A program made the position numbers and the translations under genes. Of a stretch of DNA of 64,000 nt, positions 26,119-35,617 are shown one piece after another. Location: positions 52,504 to 116,503 of the forward strand of contig DBTY01000013.1 in NCBI GenBank assembly GCA_002307295.1. The letters run 5' to 3'. Source of the DNA: Ignavibacteriales bacterium UBA1304. Lineage in GTDB: Bacteria; Bacteroidota; Ignavibacteria; Ignavibacteriales; Ignavibacteriaceae. Each line of letters begins with the position of its first letter. The first letter of the stretch is position 1. Under the pieces are notes generated by a model that saw nothing but the letters and a program-made list of their open reading frames with translations, was not told where the DNA came from and did no database searches.

Positions 26119-27456
26119 TTATTTCAATAATAAGTGATTGAAGTGAGATTTCTGCGTGGCAAATCGTAGAGCATTATCAACGCTAATATCTCTATTGATT
26201 GCAGCATGCAAATAGCTCGTTAGGACGTCGGACATTGCTGTGTATTCACTTAAAAAGGGACGAGGAACGCCATGCTTTATATATTCTTTAAAGAATTTCA
26301 GATTCGGATATTTAGCAGTAAAACTTTTATCTTGGTATATCTGCTTCAAAATAGGAAGATATAAACCTTCTTCGAACATTACCTTTTGAGATTCTTCGCT
26401 CGCAACAAATTTCAAAAATTTAATAGCTTCCGGCAGCTTTTGCGAGTTTTTGGCAATCATAAGATTCCATCCTCCCAGAATAGCCACCTGTTTATGCCCT
26501 TCGAAATAAGGATTTGGCGCCAGTATTAGATTTGGGCGTATTTTGCTAAAACCAGGGAATACTTTATCGTCATTTCCGTATACGCTTGGCCAGGCTCTTA
26601 CAAAAACTCCGTTGTTATTTATAAAATGACGAAAGCTTTCATTCTCTTGAAAATTGGTTACTTCTTTAGGAGATATGTGATATTTGTTTACAAGGTCTAC
26701 CAATAATTGGACGGATTTTTTTACGGCCGGATTTCCAATTAAATTCAGGGAATCTCCGGAAATATAGGAAGCATCCTGGGAGGCTACCAGCTCTGTAAAG
26801 AGACAATTCAGGCCTTCATAATCTTGCGCCTGGAATTCGTAAAAAGGATTAGGCGGCTTAAGTTCGGAATGAAGTTTAATAAGCCTTTCCCATGTTATTC
26901 CTTTTTCAAGCTCTTCTATTATTTTATCGCCATGCGGGTATTTAAGAAGAATATCTTTACGGGCGATTGTAATGGAAGCGTCAATATAAAGAGGAAGCGC
27001 GGCTAAAGAATCATGGTAATAACATGATTCGCAGGCTTTCTCTAAAAATTGGCCTGTATCATCTTTTGAAAAATACTTATCAAGAGGCGCTCCCCATTTT
27101 GCAAAACGGGGCACCCAAATCTGATCGACGGCAAATACGTCTATCCGATCGCTTTTGCTCTTTAAATATCGTGCAAGCAGCTCTTTGCGCTCGTTTGTGC
27201 TAAATTTATCAAACGGCAGATTAATTGCTTCCACATGAATTTGCCCGGCATATTTTTGATTAAACATATCAATAATTTTTCTATGCGCATGTGAAATGTG
27301 ATCGACATAATAGATTGTTACGACATTGTCTTTTGTTTTTAAATTACCAGAACTGAGGAAGGAATTGACAATTATAAAAGCTATTGCAATCAGGATGATT
27401 AGGACTGTAAAAAAATATTTGTCTGCCTTCAAGCGGTTCAAAAGTTGGATTATCAA
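26119..27456 (-). CDS. Membrane-anchored family 1 extracellular solute (sugar)-binding protein
   Basis: 445 residues. One N-terminal membrane segment (about 14-33) with no clear cleavage or lipobox site, so it likely stays anchored facing the periplasm. The rest is an ABC-type sugar-binding fold: VVTIYYVDHISHAHRKIIDMFNQ at the start, DVFAVDQIWVPRFAKWG, LPLYIDASITIARKD, and AILGGWNLMIAKNSQKLPEAIKFLKFVAS near the end. No ABC permease or ATPase gene is near; it is the first gene of an operon with a kinase and a regulator. It therefore probably acts as a receptor subunit of the sensor rather than a transporter part. Saccharide specificity is inferred only from the hydrolases next to it. Confidence 0.9.
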   Translation of the reverse strand: MIIQLLNRLKADKYFFTVLIILIAIAFIIVNSFLSSGNLKTKDNVVTIYYVDHISHAHRKIIDMFNQKYAGQIHVEAINLPFDKFSTNERKELLARYLKSKSDRIDVFAVDQIWVPRFAKWGAPLDKYFSKDDTGQFLEKACESCYYHDSLAALPLYIDASITIARKDILLKYPHGDKIIEELEKGITWERLIKLHSELKPPNPFYEFQAQDYEGLNCLFTELVASQDASYISGDSLNLIGNPAVKKSVQLLVDLVNKYHISPKEVTNFQENESFRHFINNNGVFVRAWPSVYGNDDKVFPGFSKIRPNLILAPNPYFEGHKQVAILGGWNLMIAKNSQKLPEAIKFLKFVASEESQKVMFEEGLYLPILKQIYQDKSFTAKYPNLKFFKEYIKHGVPRPFLSEYTAMSDVLTSYLHAAINRDISVDNALRFATQKSHFNHLLLK

Positions 27457-27798
27457 ATTAATAACCTCAAATTATCAGAATAATAAAGCTGTTTCAGGCA
27501 ATCAGCGTAAAACATCAAATATCTCATAATATTAAAATACAACAAAAGGCACAAAAATTGCAACCAGCTATATAAAATAACTGGGAAACTGACTATTTTT
27601 GAGATGATCAGATTATCATTTTCTGCTGAATAATAATTCATATGCTCTTTTTAAGAATTTAACAGAATTATAATTAAATTAGATAATGTTGAAAACGAGA
27701 GTTCAAAGATTTCTCATAAGGCGATATTCAGAACCAGAGTAACTATTAATAATTAAATAATTTTGCAATTAACATGCCAAATTACAGGAAGGTATATT
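27457..27798. other. Divergent intergenic region between signalling and hydrolase operons
   Basis: 342 bases with no gene of its own (a plus-strand frame begins at 27763 but the true start is 27799). It holds the sigma-54 site at 27548-27562 for the plus strand. No matching site on the minus strand is visible, so the signalling operon is probably transcribed from an ordinary promoter that I could not place. Activator binding sites would be expected at about 27457-27540, but I see no obvious palindrome. Confidence 0.5.
27547..27562 (+). promoter_or_regulatory. Sigma-54 (-24/-12) promoter for the GH3-GH5 operon
   Basis: AGGCAC-AAAAA-TTGCA. GGCAC (27548-27552) and TTGCA (27558-27562) match the TGGCAC-N5-TTGCW consensus at all but the first base, with the exact 10-base spacing between GG and GC. 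Transcription would start near 27573, about 226 bases before the GH3 ATG at 27799. An NtrC-type activator gene lies in the divergent operon next to it. Confidence 0.8.
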
Positions 27799-30036
27799 AT
27801 GAATTTTAGAATGTTGGTTCTTTTTTCCATTCTTATCTGTAGCTCTCTTATGATGGGACAAAACAAAGCAAAACCATGGCCGAATTACGAACATCAAATA
27901 GACTCTGTTATGTCTCTTATGAGTCTGGATGATAAGATAGGGCAATTGAATCAAGTCGCTCATGGATGGGGCTGGGGACCAACGCAGCCGGTATCAATCG
28001 GTCAGGATTTTAAAAAACTTATTAAAGAAGGGAAAGTCGGTTCGTTTCTTAATGCTGTCGGCGCTAAGCTCACCAAAGAATTACAAAAAATTGCCGTTAC
28101 GGAATCCCCGGTGAAAATACCATTGCTTTTCGGTTTTGACGTCATTCATGGACTCCAAACTACTTTCCCGATTCCTTTGGCTGAATCTTGCACATGGGAT
28201 ATGGATTTAATTGAAAAATCAGCTTCAACGCAGGCAAAAGAAGCTTATAACTGCGGCGTGCACTGGACGTTTGCTCCAATGGTTGATATAGCGCGAGATC
28301 CACGCTGGGGACGTATTGCTGAGGGAAGCGGCGAAGATACGTATTTAGGCTCGCAAATAGCAGCGGCAAGGATAAAAGGACTTCAGGGGGATAACCTTTC
28401 CGGAGAACATATAATTGCATGTCCTAAGCATTTTGCGGCTTATGGAGCGGCAGAAGGCGGACGCGACTATAACACTGTAGATATTTCAGAACGTACGCTT
28501 CGCGAAGTTTATTTGCCTCCATTTAAAGCGGCTGTGGACGCAGGAGCGCAAACTTTAATGTGCTCGTTTAATGAAATATCCGGAACCCCTTCGTCAGTAA
28601 ACAAACATTTGTTAACCGATATTCTTCGTAACGAATGGAATTTCTCCGGCTTTATAGTAAGCGACTGGAACTCAATTGGCGAGACTGTGGCGCATGGAAT
28701 TTCAGCAGATAATAAAGAAGCGGCTAAAAAAGCTATTAATGCCGGACTTGATATGGATATGGAAACTCGAGCTTATATTAATAATCTTAAGGATCTTGTA
28801 AAGGAGGGAGAAGTATCCGTTTCTACAATTGACGAATCAGTACGCAGAATATTAAGAGTTAAATTCCGTCTTGGCTTATTCAGCGATCCATTTAGATTCT
28901 GTGACGAAAAGAAAGAAGCTACCGAAATAGGCAATGCGGCTGAACGCGCTGCCGCTCTTGAAGTTACTGAAAACTCGCTTGTGCTGCTGAAGAATAAAAA
29001 TAATATTTTGCCTCTTGCTAAAAGTTTACAGAAAATTGCCGTTATTGGGCCGCTTGCAAACAGTAAGAGAAATCTTCTTGGATGCTGGGAGCAATTTGGC
29101 GATACAAATAAAGTTGTAACGGCGCTTGAAGGATTACAAAAAAAATATCCAGGTAAAGAAATAACATACGCGTTTGGATGTTCAATTAATAATCCTGAAG
29201 AGAGAGATTTTTCTGCTGCAATAAAAGCTGCTAATGAAAGCGAACTTGTTGTTCTTGCTATTGGCGAAGACGGACATTTTTCAGGAGAAGCCTCCGCGCG
29301 AACCTCAATTGAAATACCAGGCGCGCAGACCGCTTTGTTTGAAGCTCTTCGTAAATGCGGCAAACCTATCGTAGTTGTTCTTATGAATGGCAGACCGCTT
29401 GCTATACCGGCTATCGAAAAAAATGCCGACGCAATACTTGACGCCTGGTTTGGCGGAATTACAGCTGGAGATGCAATTGCTAATGCGCTTTCGGGCGATT
29501 TTGTTCCTTGCGGAAAATTAACGACAACTTTCCCTCTTGCAACCGGACAGGTTCCTATTTATTATAATCATAAAAACACAGGCAGACCTGCGCAGCCAGA
29601 TAATTTCTTTTCGTCAAAGTACATTGACCTTTCCGAAAAACCTCTTTTCCCATTTGGTTATGGTTTAAGCTATTCAACATTTGAATATTCTGACCTTAAA
29701 ATTGACGATAAGAATATTTCATCGGCAGAAACAAATCATGTTACTGTTAAAGTTACTAATACAGGTAAATATAAAGCGTCGGAGGTTGTTCAATTATATA
29801 TTAACAGGAACCCTGCCAGCGTAACCAGACCTGTGCGCGAATTAAAAGACTTCCAAAAAATTACTCTAAATCCCGGAGAATCCAAGACGGTAACGCTTGA
29901 ATTAAATCCTGAAAAGTTGTCATTCTATAATGATAAAATGGAATTCCGCAACGAGCCAGGTAAAGTTACTGTCTTTGTAGGAACAAACAGCCTGGCAGAT
30001 CTCAGCGGACAGTTCACTATTACAAACTCAAAATAA
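27799..30036 (+). CDS. Glycoside hydrolase family 3 beta-glucosidase-like enzyme (second copy)
   Basis: 745 residues from ATG 27799, chosen because GGAAGG (27787-27792) stands 6 bases before it; an upstream in-frame ATG at 27763 lacks an SD and would spoil the signal peptide MNFRMLVLFSILICSSLMMG. Core motifs: GFDVIHGLQTTFPIPLAESC, DPRWGRIAEGSGEDTYLG, CPKHFAAYGAAEGGRDYN, nucleophile Asp289 in FIVSDWNSIGE, and in the C-domain AIGEDGHFSGEASARTSIE with the likely acid/base Glu; then an FnIII-like end (VVQLYINRNPASVTRPVREL). BglX-like exo-beta-glucosidase. It is the first gene after the sigma-54 promoter and only one base separates it from GH5. Confidence 0.96.
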   Translation: MNFRMLVLFSILICSSLMMGQNKAKPWPNYEHQIDSVMSLMSLDDKIGQLNQVAHGWGWGPTQPVSIGQDFKKLIKEGKVGSFLNAVGAKLTKELQKIAVTESPVKIPLLFGFDVIHGLQTTFPIPLAESCTWDMDLIEKSASTQAKEAYNCGVHWTFAPMVDIARDPRWGRIAEGSGEDTYLGSQIAAARIKGLQGDNLSGEHIIACPKHFAAYGAAEGGRDYNTVDISERTLREVYLPPFKAAVDAGAQTLMCSFNEISGTPSSVNKHLLTDILRNEWNFSGFIVSDWNSIGETVAHGISADNKEAAKKAINAGLDMDMETRAYINNLKDLVKEGEVSVSTIDESVRRILRVKFRLGLFSDPFRFCDEKKEATEIGNAAERAAALEVTENSLVLLKNKNNILPLAKSLQKIAVIGPLANSKRNLLGCWEQFGDTNKVVTALEGLQKKYPGKEITYAFGCSINNPEERDFSAAIKAANESELVVLAIGEDGHFSGEASARTSIEIPGAQTALFEALRKCGKPIVVVLMNGRPLAIPAIEKNADAILDAWFGGITAGDAIANALSGDFVPCGKLTTTFPLATGQVPIYYNHKNTGRPAQPDNFFSSKYIDLSEKPLFPFGYGLSYSTFEYSDLKIDDKNISSAETNHVTVKVTNTGKYKASEVVQLYINRNPASVTRPVRELKDFQKITLNPGESKTVTLELNPEKLSFYNDKMEFRNEPGKVTVFVGTNSLADLSGQFTITNSK

Positions 30037-30037
30037 T

Positions 30038-31270
30038 ATGAAACGAATAACAGTTTTTTTCGCGCTCTTTTTTTATCTTTTCCCATTAACGGTTATACAT
30101 GGCGGAACAAAGTTCTGCCATGTATCGGGGAAAGCAATTCTATCTCCATCCGGAGATACGCTTAAACTCAAGGGAATTAACCTTGGCAACTGGCTCGTTC
30201 CGGAAGGCTACATGTTCAAACTTGAAAAGACAAATTCGCCAAGAATGCTTTTTGATATGACAGCCCAGCTGATAGGCGAAGATGACGCCGAAATTTTCTG
30301 GCAAAAATATCGGCAGAAGTATATTACCGAAAAAGATATTCGTTTTATTAAAGAGTGCGGATTAAATTCTATTCGCGTGCCTATACATTATAAACTATTC
30401 CTTAATGGATACGGTCCTTCCGCGGCAAATGCGGAAGGATTCCGTTTGATTGATAAACTGCTTTCATGGTGCGAGAAAGCAAAGCTCTATGTTATTTTAG
30501 ATATGCACTGCGCGCCAGGAGGACAAACCGGAGATAATATAGATGATAGTTACGGTTATCCTTTCCTTTTTGAATCAAAAGCTTCGCAGGAGCTTACTGT
30601 GCGCGTATGGAAAAATATTGTCCAAAGATACAAAGCTAAAAATATAATTTTAGGATATGAGGTACTTAACGAACCTGTAGCTCATTATTATGATACTACC
30701 GCATTGAATAAAAAACTCATCTCATTTTATAAAGACCTTACGTCTGCAATACGCTCTGTAGATAAAAATCATATCGTCATTTTAAGCGGAGCGCAATGGG
30801 GTTTAAATTTTAAGATATTCGATAAACCAATAGATAAAAATATGGTCTTCGCTTTTCATAAATACTGGACGGCTCCTGAACAAAGCGTTATTCAGGAATA
30901 TATAGACTATTCCGTAAAACAAAATGTGCCTATCTGGATGAGCGAATCAGGCGAGAACTCAGATGAATGGATAGATACTTTTAGAGTAGTTCTTGATAAT
31001 AATAAAATAGGCTGGTGTTTCTGGCCATATAAAAAGATGGCGGCAACAAGCTGTATGCTTGCAGTCAAAATGCCTGAAAATTATAATAAGGTTATTTCAT
31101 TTGCAGAAGGCTTGCGCGTAACTTACGATGATCTGAGAAAGAATCATATCCAAAGGGATAGCGCTATGGTTGTTCTAAATGATGTTTTGAAAAATATCGA
31201 CTTGGATAATTGTTCTGTCAATTACGGTTTTATTAAAGCTCTTGGAGTAAAAGCTCCGAAAACTAAATAG
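30038..31270 (+). CDS. Glycoside hydrolase family 5 glucanase
   Basis: 410 residues with a signal peptide (about 1-22). GH5 barrel features: KLKGINLGNWLVPEGYMF at the first strand, LNSIRVPIHYKLF, VILDMHCAPGGQTGDN, the acid/base Glu212 in YEVLNEPV, and the nucleophile Glu303 in PIWMSESGENS, plus IGWCFWPYKK. The HCAPGGQ-type segment resembles exo-beta-1,3-glucanase-like GH5 members, so laminarin-type glucan is a reasonable but unproven substrate. It begins 1 base after the GH3 stop (translational coupling), so the two act together. The enzyme would be periplasmic or surface-exposed. Confidence 0.93.
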   Translation: MKRITVFFALFFYLFPLTVIHGGTKFCHVSGKAILSPSGDTLKLKGINLGNWLVPEGYMFKLEKTNSPRMLFDMTAQLIGEDDAEIFWQKYRQKYITEKDIRFIKECGLNSIRVPIHYKLFLNGYGPSAANAEGFRLIDKLLSWCEKAKLYVILDMHCAPGGQTGDNIDDSYGYPFLFESKASQELTVRVWKNIVQRYKAKNIILGYEVLNEPVAHYYDTTALNKKLISFYKDLTSAIRSVDKNHIVILSGAQWGLNFKIFDKPIDKNMVFAFHKYWTAPEQSVIQEYIDYSVKQNVPIWMSESGENSDEWIDTFRVVLDNNKIGWCFWPYKKMAATSCMLAVKMPENYNKVISFAEGLRVTYDDLRKNHIQRDSAMVVLNDVLKNIDLDNCSVNYGFIKALGVKAPKTK

Positions 31271-31366
31271 AATTGATTAATTATTTAACAGGCATTTACT
31301 GATAACAGGTTAAAATTTAATAATTACCGAAACCAAGTATTGTTATAACATTAAGGAGGATACACA

Positions 31367-34300
31367 GTGAAGCGTATTGTTTTTTCTTTATTACTTTTTT
31401 TATTATTTAACGCTTTCAATTTATTGGCTTCTCAAACAGATACAATTGTATTTAAAGGTAAAATGCCCGAAGGTCTCACAGGAAACGGGCAGTCGGTAGT
31501 GCGTGTTAGGCATGATGGATTTATATTTCACTCCGGAGGCAATGCGCGCGGCTCTTTTGTTATTTTGCAAAACGGACGTCCTGTAACATTTGAAAGCGCA
31601 AGTTCCGAAGCTGAATTTTTTCCTGGAGGAGTAAAATACACAATGAACGCCGCCGATTTTAAGGTTGAAGTTCTTCATGGTTCTCTTCCCGGCGTCCCGT
31701 ATTTTATTTGTCTTCGCTTTACTGGCGACGCGAAGAATTTAACAGTCTCATTGCATGAAAGCGGCGCCCCCGTTATTAATCCTTCGGGAGCAGAGGCTGT
31801 TAACTTTCATAAAGGTTCGGCAGAAGTTTTATACTACGTAGAGAACAATAAACCGACAGGTAATTTTGGAGAACTTAAAAACCTCATGTCGAAGCGTTAT
31901 GACGCTGGATTCAGAATATCATCCGGGTCGCAGGCAATTGACCGGACAATTCCTTTTAATCGTTATCTTATGGACCTTGGCTTTGACGGGAGACTGCATG
32001 TATGCGAAATATTTCGCTGGCGTGATGTTTGGTCCCGCGATCTTGGTTCCGGATTGGTTCCGGGCGCATTAGCCTCGGGAAACTTTGCACAAGCTAAAAT
32101 AACTATCGAATATGATCTAAAAAGATATGCAAGTCATAATCCTGCCAGTCTAAAAGTTACTGATGATCCATCTCAGGGAGGAACTGCCGAAGGGCTGGCA
32201 TGGCTGACAAGCGCAGTATGGCAGTATTATCTTTATACCGGAGATAAAAGCTTTTTATCAAACGCGGAGCGGACGCTTTTACCCTGGGTAAAAATGTGGA
32301 TTAGCCGAGATTATAAAGACGAAGGTCTTTTGATAGACGTATCCGAATGGATGGATCATTCGCGTTACCTTGAACTGCCGGACGGCTCGCGTATACTTTA
32401 TTCAAATGCTTTGTTCGTAAAGCTCTTAGATATATTCTGCAAAATAGAATCAGAGTGCGGCAAGCCTGGAGAATACAAAGAAATACATAACGCTGGTTCG
32501 AGATTTGTCACAGGAATTAATAATAAGCTGTGGAATGAGAAAAATGGGATCTACGATAATCTTTCTCTTTGGGATCTTCGTGATGAACGCTCTGCTTCAG
32601 CAGCTAACATGTTGGCGATTGAATGCGGAGTAGCTCCGAAAAACAAAATTCCGCGCATTCTCAATTCAATCAAAAAAAATAATTGGAGAACCGCAGGCTC
32701 GACTACTATCTATCCGCCCATGACGGTTGTTGATTTGACTGTTGACCATAACTACAAAATGTGGCCCTGGTGGAATGCATTAGAAGCCAGCATACGGTTT
32801 AGGAATGAGGATATCGACGGCGGCATTCATCTGCTTGAATGCTGCTCTAAGACTTTGGAGGATGAACATTTCCCGGGACTAATTGAGGAACTTACATCGC
32901 CGGAGGGCATAACTGAAGGCGGAAACGCATTCCTTACTGCAGCCGGTTCTTATCTTGACGCTGTAAAAAAAGGATTGCTTGGTTTTGAAATACTTGAACC
33001 CGGATGCGCTCGTATTCGCGTTACTCCGCACGCGCCAAATACGTGGAAAGACTGGAATGCAAAAATTCCTCTTTGTAATGGAGAAATCATCCTATTCCAA
33101 AATAACGGACATTTAACAATACAAATTACAGATCAACGGGTTAAATTTGTAGAAACTATGGCAGGCGCTAAAGTTATTGGCGCCGCGCAGATCATTTTGA
33201 ATAATAATGCTAACTCGACAGCTTTTGAACAAACAAATCTATCTCCTATTCAATATCCTGCAATAGAAAAAAGAGAAGCTCTTATCTTTTGCGATAGTAC
33301 ATTTAGCGGCGTTCCGGCTCCGGCTATTTCCGGTAAACAAATATCCATAGACGAACTTACAACGCTTGATGCAGCTAAATCGACAGCGCTCTTCATATCC
33401 GGTAATGCGCTTCCATTAAAATCAAGAAGCGGGAATGATATTAGAACTACTTTAGATCATTTCCTTTCGGGTGGAAATGCCATTGTGTTTTATGGAGCGA
33501 CAATGAAAGACCGCGGAATAATGGGAGAGAGCGGGGGCGTTGTGGACTGGTATGATTTCCGTCCTTCATTAAATCACAAATTGCTAAACGGATGGCTTTT
33601 TAAAACAGCCTTCGATAGCGTTGAAGTTCCAAGATTTCAGGAAACAGGGTTTGTTAATAAGTGGTTTTCTCCGTCGTTAACAGACAGCAATTGGGAACCA
33701 ATAAGGGTTCCACAATTATGGGAAGAACATTTGAAGAAAAATTATGACGGATGGGGATGGTACAGGACTCATTTTAGTTTACCTTCTGAGGCTAAAGGCA
33801 AAGCAGTTTATATCAATCTTGGAATGATTGACGATATAGACTGGACTTATATAAACGGCTCTTTTCTGGGCTCTAAAGAAGGATGGCAGGAAATACGAAG
33901 ATATGCTATCCGGCCGGGCGATTCGTTGTATTCTACGCTTAATTTTGGAGGCGATAATGTAATTGCCATCCAGATACTTGATACTGGCGGCGGCGGCGGA
34001 CTATATAAAGACAGCGCTATGGTTGAAATTGAATCAGATAACTTTGCATGGCAGCCGATTGATATAAATAATGGATTAACGCTTGCAAATCCTCAGAGAA
34101 GCGGAGTACTTTATGCCGGCAATGGCGATTATTTCAATTCATGGGAAACATCCCGGGGCGCTTTCGGTTTTTCTACAGAAGGAGAAGGCATTGAATTTGA
34201 AGGACCATTAAGCGGTCTGGGGTCTCTGCATGCGCCCGTTCAGGAAGCTTTTACTGATTTTGCAATAGCCAAGCCTCTTTTATTTCAACCGATGGGCTTT

Positions 34301-34465
34301 ACTAAAACAAATAAACGCCTGCTTATTCCGGATAACGGAGAACGCTATCCATGCATAGCCCGTATTCATAACACAGTTACTGGAAGCGATATATTTTTAA
34401 TTCCAGCTTCGCTTACTAAACTTGTTAAGCCGGAAACTATTCTGCCTCTCATAAACATTAGATAA
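31367..34465 (+). CDS. Six-hairpin glycosidase fused to a GH2-like sugar-binding domain
   Basis: 1032 residues, GTG start with AAGGAGG at 31353-31359 (7-base spacing). Signal peptide 1-21. A beta-sandwich N-domain is followed by an (alpha/alpha)6 barrel (about 195-530) with WRDVWSRDLGSGL, EGLAWLTSAVWQYYLYTGD, VSEWMDHSRY, and WPWWNALEASIRF, the style of GH15/37/63/78-type enzymes. The C-terminal part (about 740-890) has a GH2-like jelly roll (GWGWYRTHFSLPSEAKGK...IDDIDWTYINGS). The exact GH family and linkage are not clear. It follows GH5 by 96 bases without a terminator, so it may share the sigma-54 transcript. The fusion could let it hold a branched substrate. Confidence 0.75.
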   Translation: MKRIVFSLLLFLLFNAFNLLASQTDTIVFKGKMPEGLTGNGQSVVRVRHDGFIFHSGGNARGSFVILQNGRPVTFESASSEAEFFPGGVKYTMNAADFKVEVLHGSLPGVPYFICLRFTGDAKNLTVSLHESGAPVINPSGAEAVNFHKGSAEVLYYVENNKPTGNFGELKNLMSKRYDAGFRISSGSQAIDRTIPFNRYLMDLGFDGRLHVCEIFRWRDVWSRDLGSGLVPGALASGNFAQAKITIEYDLKRYASHNPASLKVTDDPSQGGTAEGLAWLTSAVWQYYLYTGDKSFLSNAERTLLPWVKMWISRDYKDEGLLIDVSEWMDHSRYLELPDGSRILYSNALFVKLLDIFCKIESECGKPGEYKEIHNAGSRFVTGINNKLWNEKNGIYDNLSLWDLRDERSASAANMLAIECGVAPKNKIPRILNSIKKNNWRTAGSTTIYPPMTVVDLTVDHNYKMWPWWNALEASIRFRNEDIDGGIHLLECCSKTLEDEHFPGLIEELTSPEGITEGGNAFLTAAGSYLDAVKKGLLGFEILEPGCARIRVTPHAPNTWKDWNAKIPLCNGEIILFQNNGHLTIQITDQRVKFVETMAGAKVIGAAQIILNNNANSTAFEQTNLSPIQYPAIEKREALIFCDSTFSGVPAPAISGKQISIDELTTLDAAKSTALFISGNALPLKSRSGNDIRTTLDHFLSGGNAIVFYGATMKDRGIMGESGGVVDWYDFRPSLNHKLLNGWLFKTAFDSVEVPRFQETGFVNKWFSPSLTDSNWEPIRVPQLWEEHLKKNYDGWGWYRTHFSLPSEAKGKAVYINLGMIDDIDWTYINGSFLGSKEGWQEIRRYAIRPGDSLYSTLNFGGDNVIAIQILDTGGGGGLYKDSAMVEIESDNFAWQPIDINNGLTLANPQRSGVLYAGNGDYFNSWETSRGAFGFSTEGEGIEFEGPLSGLGSLHAPVQEAFTDFAIAKPLLFQPMGFTKTNKRLLIPDNGERYPCIARIHNTVTGSDIFLIPASLTKLVKPETILPLINIR

Positions 34466-34477
34466 CCAAAAATTCTT

Positions 34478-34516
34478 ATTGCGGCGATTATAAATTCTCT
34501 GATCGCCGCAATTTTA
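34478..34516 (+). terminator. Terminator closing the glycosidase cluster
   Basis: TTGCGGCGAT (34479-34488) pairs with ATCGCCGCAA (34502-34511), a 10-bp GC-rich stem with a 13-base loop, followed by TTTTAC. It marks the end of the sugar locus on this strand. Confidence 0.85.
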
Positions 34517-35031
34517 CAATTCTTATAATCATATTAATACTACTAAAAGCGCTTATTTAACGTCTCCATTCTTCAATTTGTTCAGGGTCGTCAAGCAAAC
34601 CAGCCAGAACCTCCAAAATCTGCTGCCATATGAAAAAAAATATAAATGTTAAAATTTATTTAGCCGCTTTCTAATTTGCGTTGTAAATAGTTAAATCAAA
34701 TATTGATAAAAGGGAAAAACGAAAAAAAATATACTGATTAAACTATTCTAAATATTTACCGACAATAAACTTATGATTTATTGAAAAAATTAGATTTGCT
34801 AAGCTTAAAATTAGACGTAGAATTTGTATTTAAGCAAAATTGCAGCAAATCAGAAATAAGCAATAATACCCATTTGTTGGTATTGGGAACTAACTTTTAG
34901 ATTGCCATATTACGATAAGTCATTATTACATTCCCCGATATCTTAAATAAAATTGAATCTCTAGGTATTCTGTTGTTTTGAGAAATTAAAAAATAATTAA
35001 TTCAATAAAACAAAAATAAACGGGAGCTATC
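34517..35031. other. Gene-free region between sugar locus and DUF697/NRPS region
   Basis: 515 AT-rich bases with no gene I would defend. A minus-strand frame at about 34559-34624 would read QQILEVLAGLLDDPEQIEE and then stop. It looks like the C-terminal tail of some decayed gene, but it is too short to name. The rest shows no repeats or promoter match. Confidence 0.4.
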
Positions 35032-35517
35032 ATGGAAGAAAAAGAACTTACCTCAAAAAAAATAGTTAAAAATTATATGTGGTGGTCTATGGGCGCAGGC
35101 CTTATTCCTGTACCCTTCGTAGATCTTGCGGCAGTCTCTGGCGTTCAGCTTAAAATGTTAAAAGACATGTCTGACGTTTATGATATAAAATTTGCAGAGA
35201 ACAAGGGCAAGTCGATAGTAAGCGCGCTTTTGGGATCAATTGTGCCGAATTCTTTATCAGTAGGCAACATGGGCAGCCTGCTAAAAATGGTGCCATTTAT
35301 TGGATCGGTTTTAGGGGGAATCTCAATGTCATTATTTTCCGGGGCGGCAACATATGCAATAGGTAAAATTTTCATTCAACATTTTGAAGCAGGCGGAACT
35401 TTCTTGGATTTCAATCCAATAACAGTAAAAGAATATTTCCATACTCTTTTTGAAGAAGGGCAGACAGTGGCCAAGGAAATGAGCGAAAAAAAAAGCAAAA
35501 ATCCAGAAACAGTTTAA
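35032..35517 (+). CDS. DUF697-family membrane-associated protein
   Basis: 161 residues, ATG with GGGAG about 8 bases upstream. It has the DUF697 pattern: GAGLIPVPFVDLAAVSGVQLKMLKDMS, then a hydrophobic hairpin VPFIGSVLGGISMSLFSGAATYAIGK and IFIQHFEAGGTFLDF. Proteins of this type often go with small GTPases or stress envelope functions; none is beside it here. Its position 100 bases before the acyltransferase may be accidental; I do not connect it to the biosynthesis. Confidence 0.75.
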   Translation: MEEKELTSKKIVKNYMWWSMGAGLIPVPFVDLAAVSGVQLKMLKDMSDVYDIKFAENKGKSIVSALLGSIVPNSLSVGNMGSLLKMVPFIGSVLGGISMSLFSGAATYAIGKIFIQHFEAGGTFLDFNPITVKEYFHTLFEEGQTVAKEMSEKKSKNPETV

Positions 35518-35617
35518 AAAATAGAATAGAGTAATTAACTTAGCAGACGTTTCCATAGAAGACTTGCTTTTCTAAAAATACGCATAGCTAAATTCTTTTT
35601 ATTGAATGGAGTAATAA

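Noticed and set aside
27763..27798. Upstream ATG for the second GH3 gene
   Set aside because: No SD, and it would place 12 residues before a good signal peptide; GGAAGG supports 27799.
34559..34624. Minus-strand tail of a possible decayed gene
   Set aside because: About 22 codons only, no start and no recognisable family.
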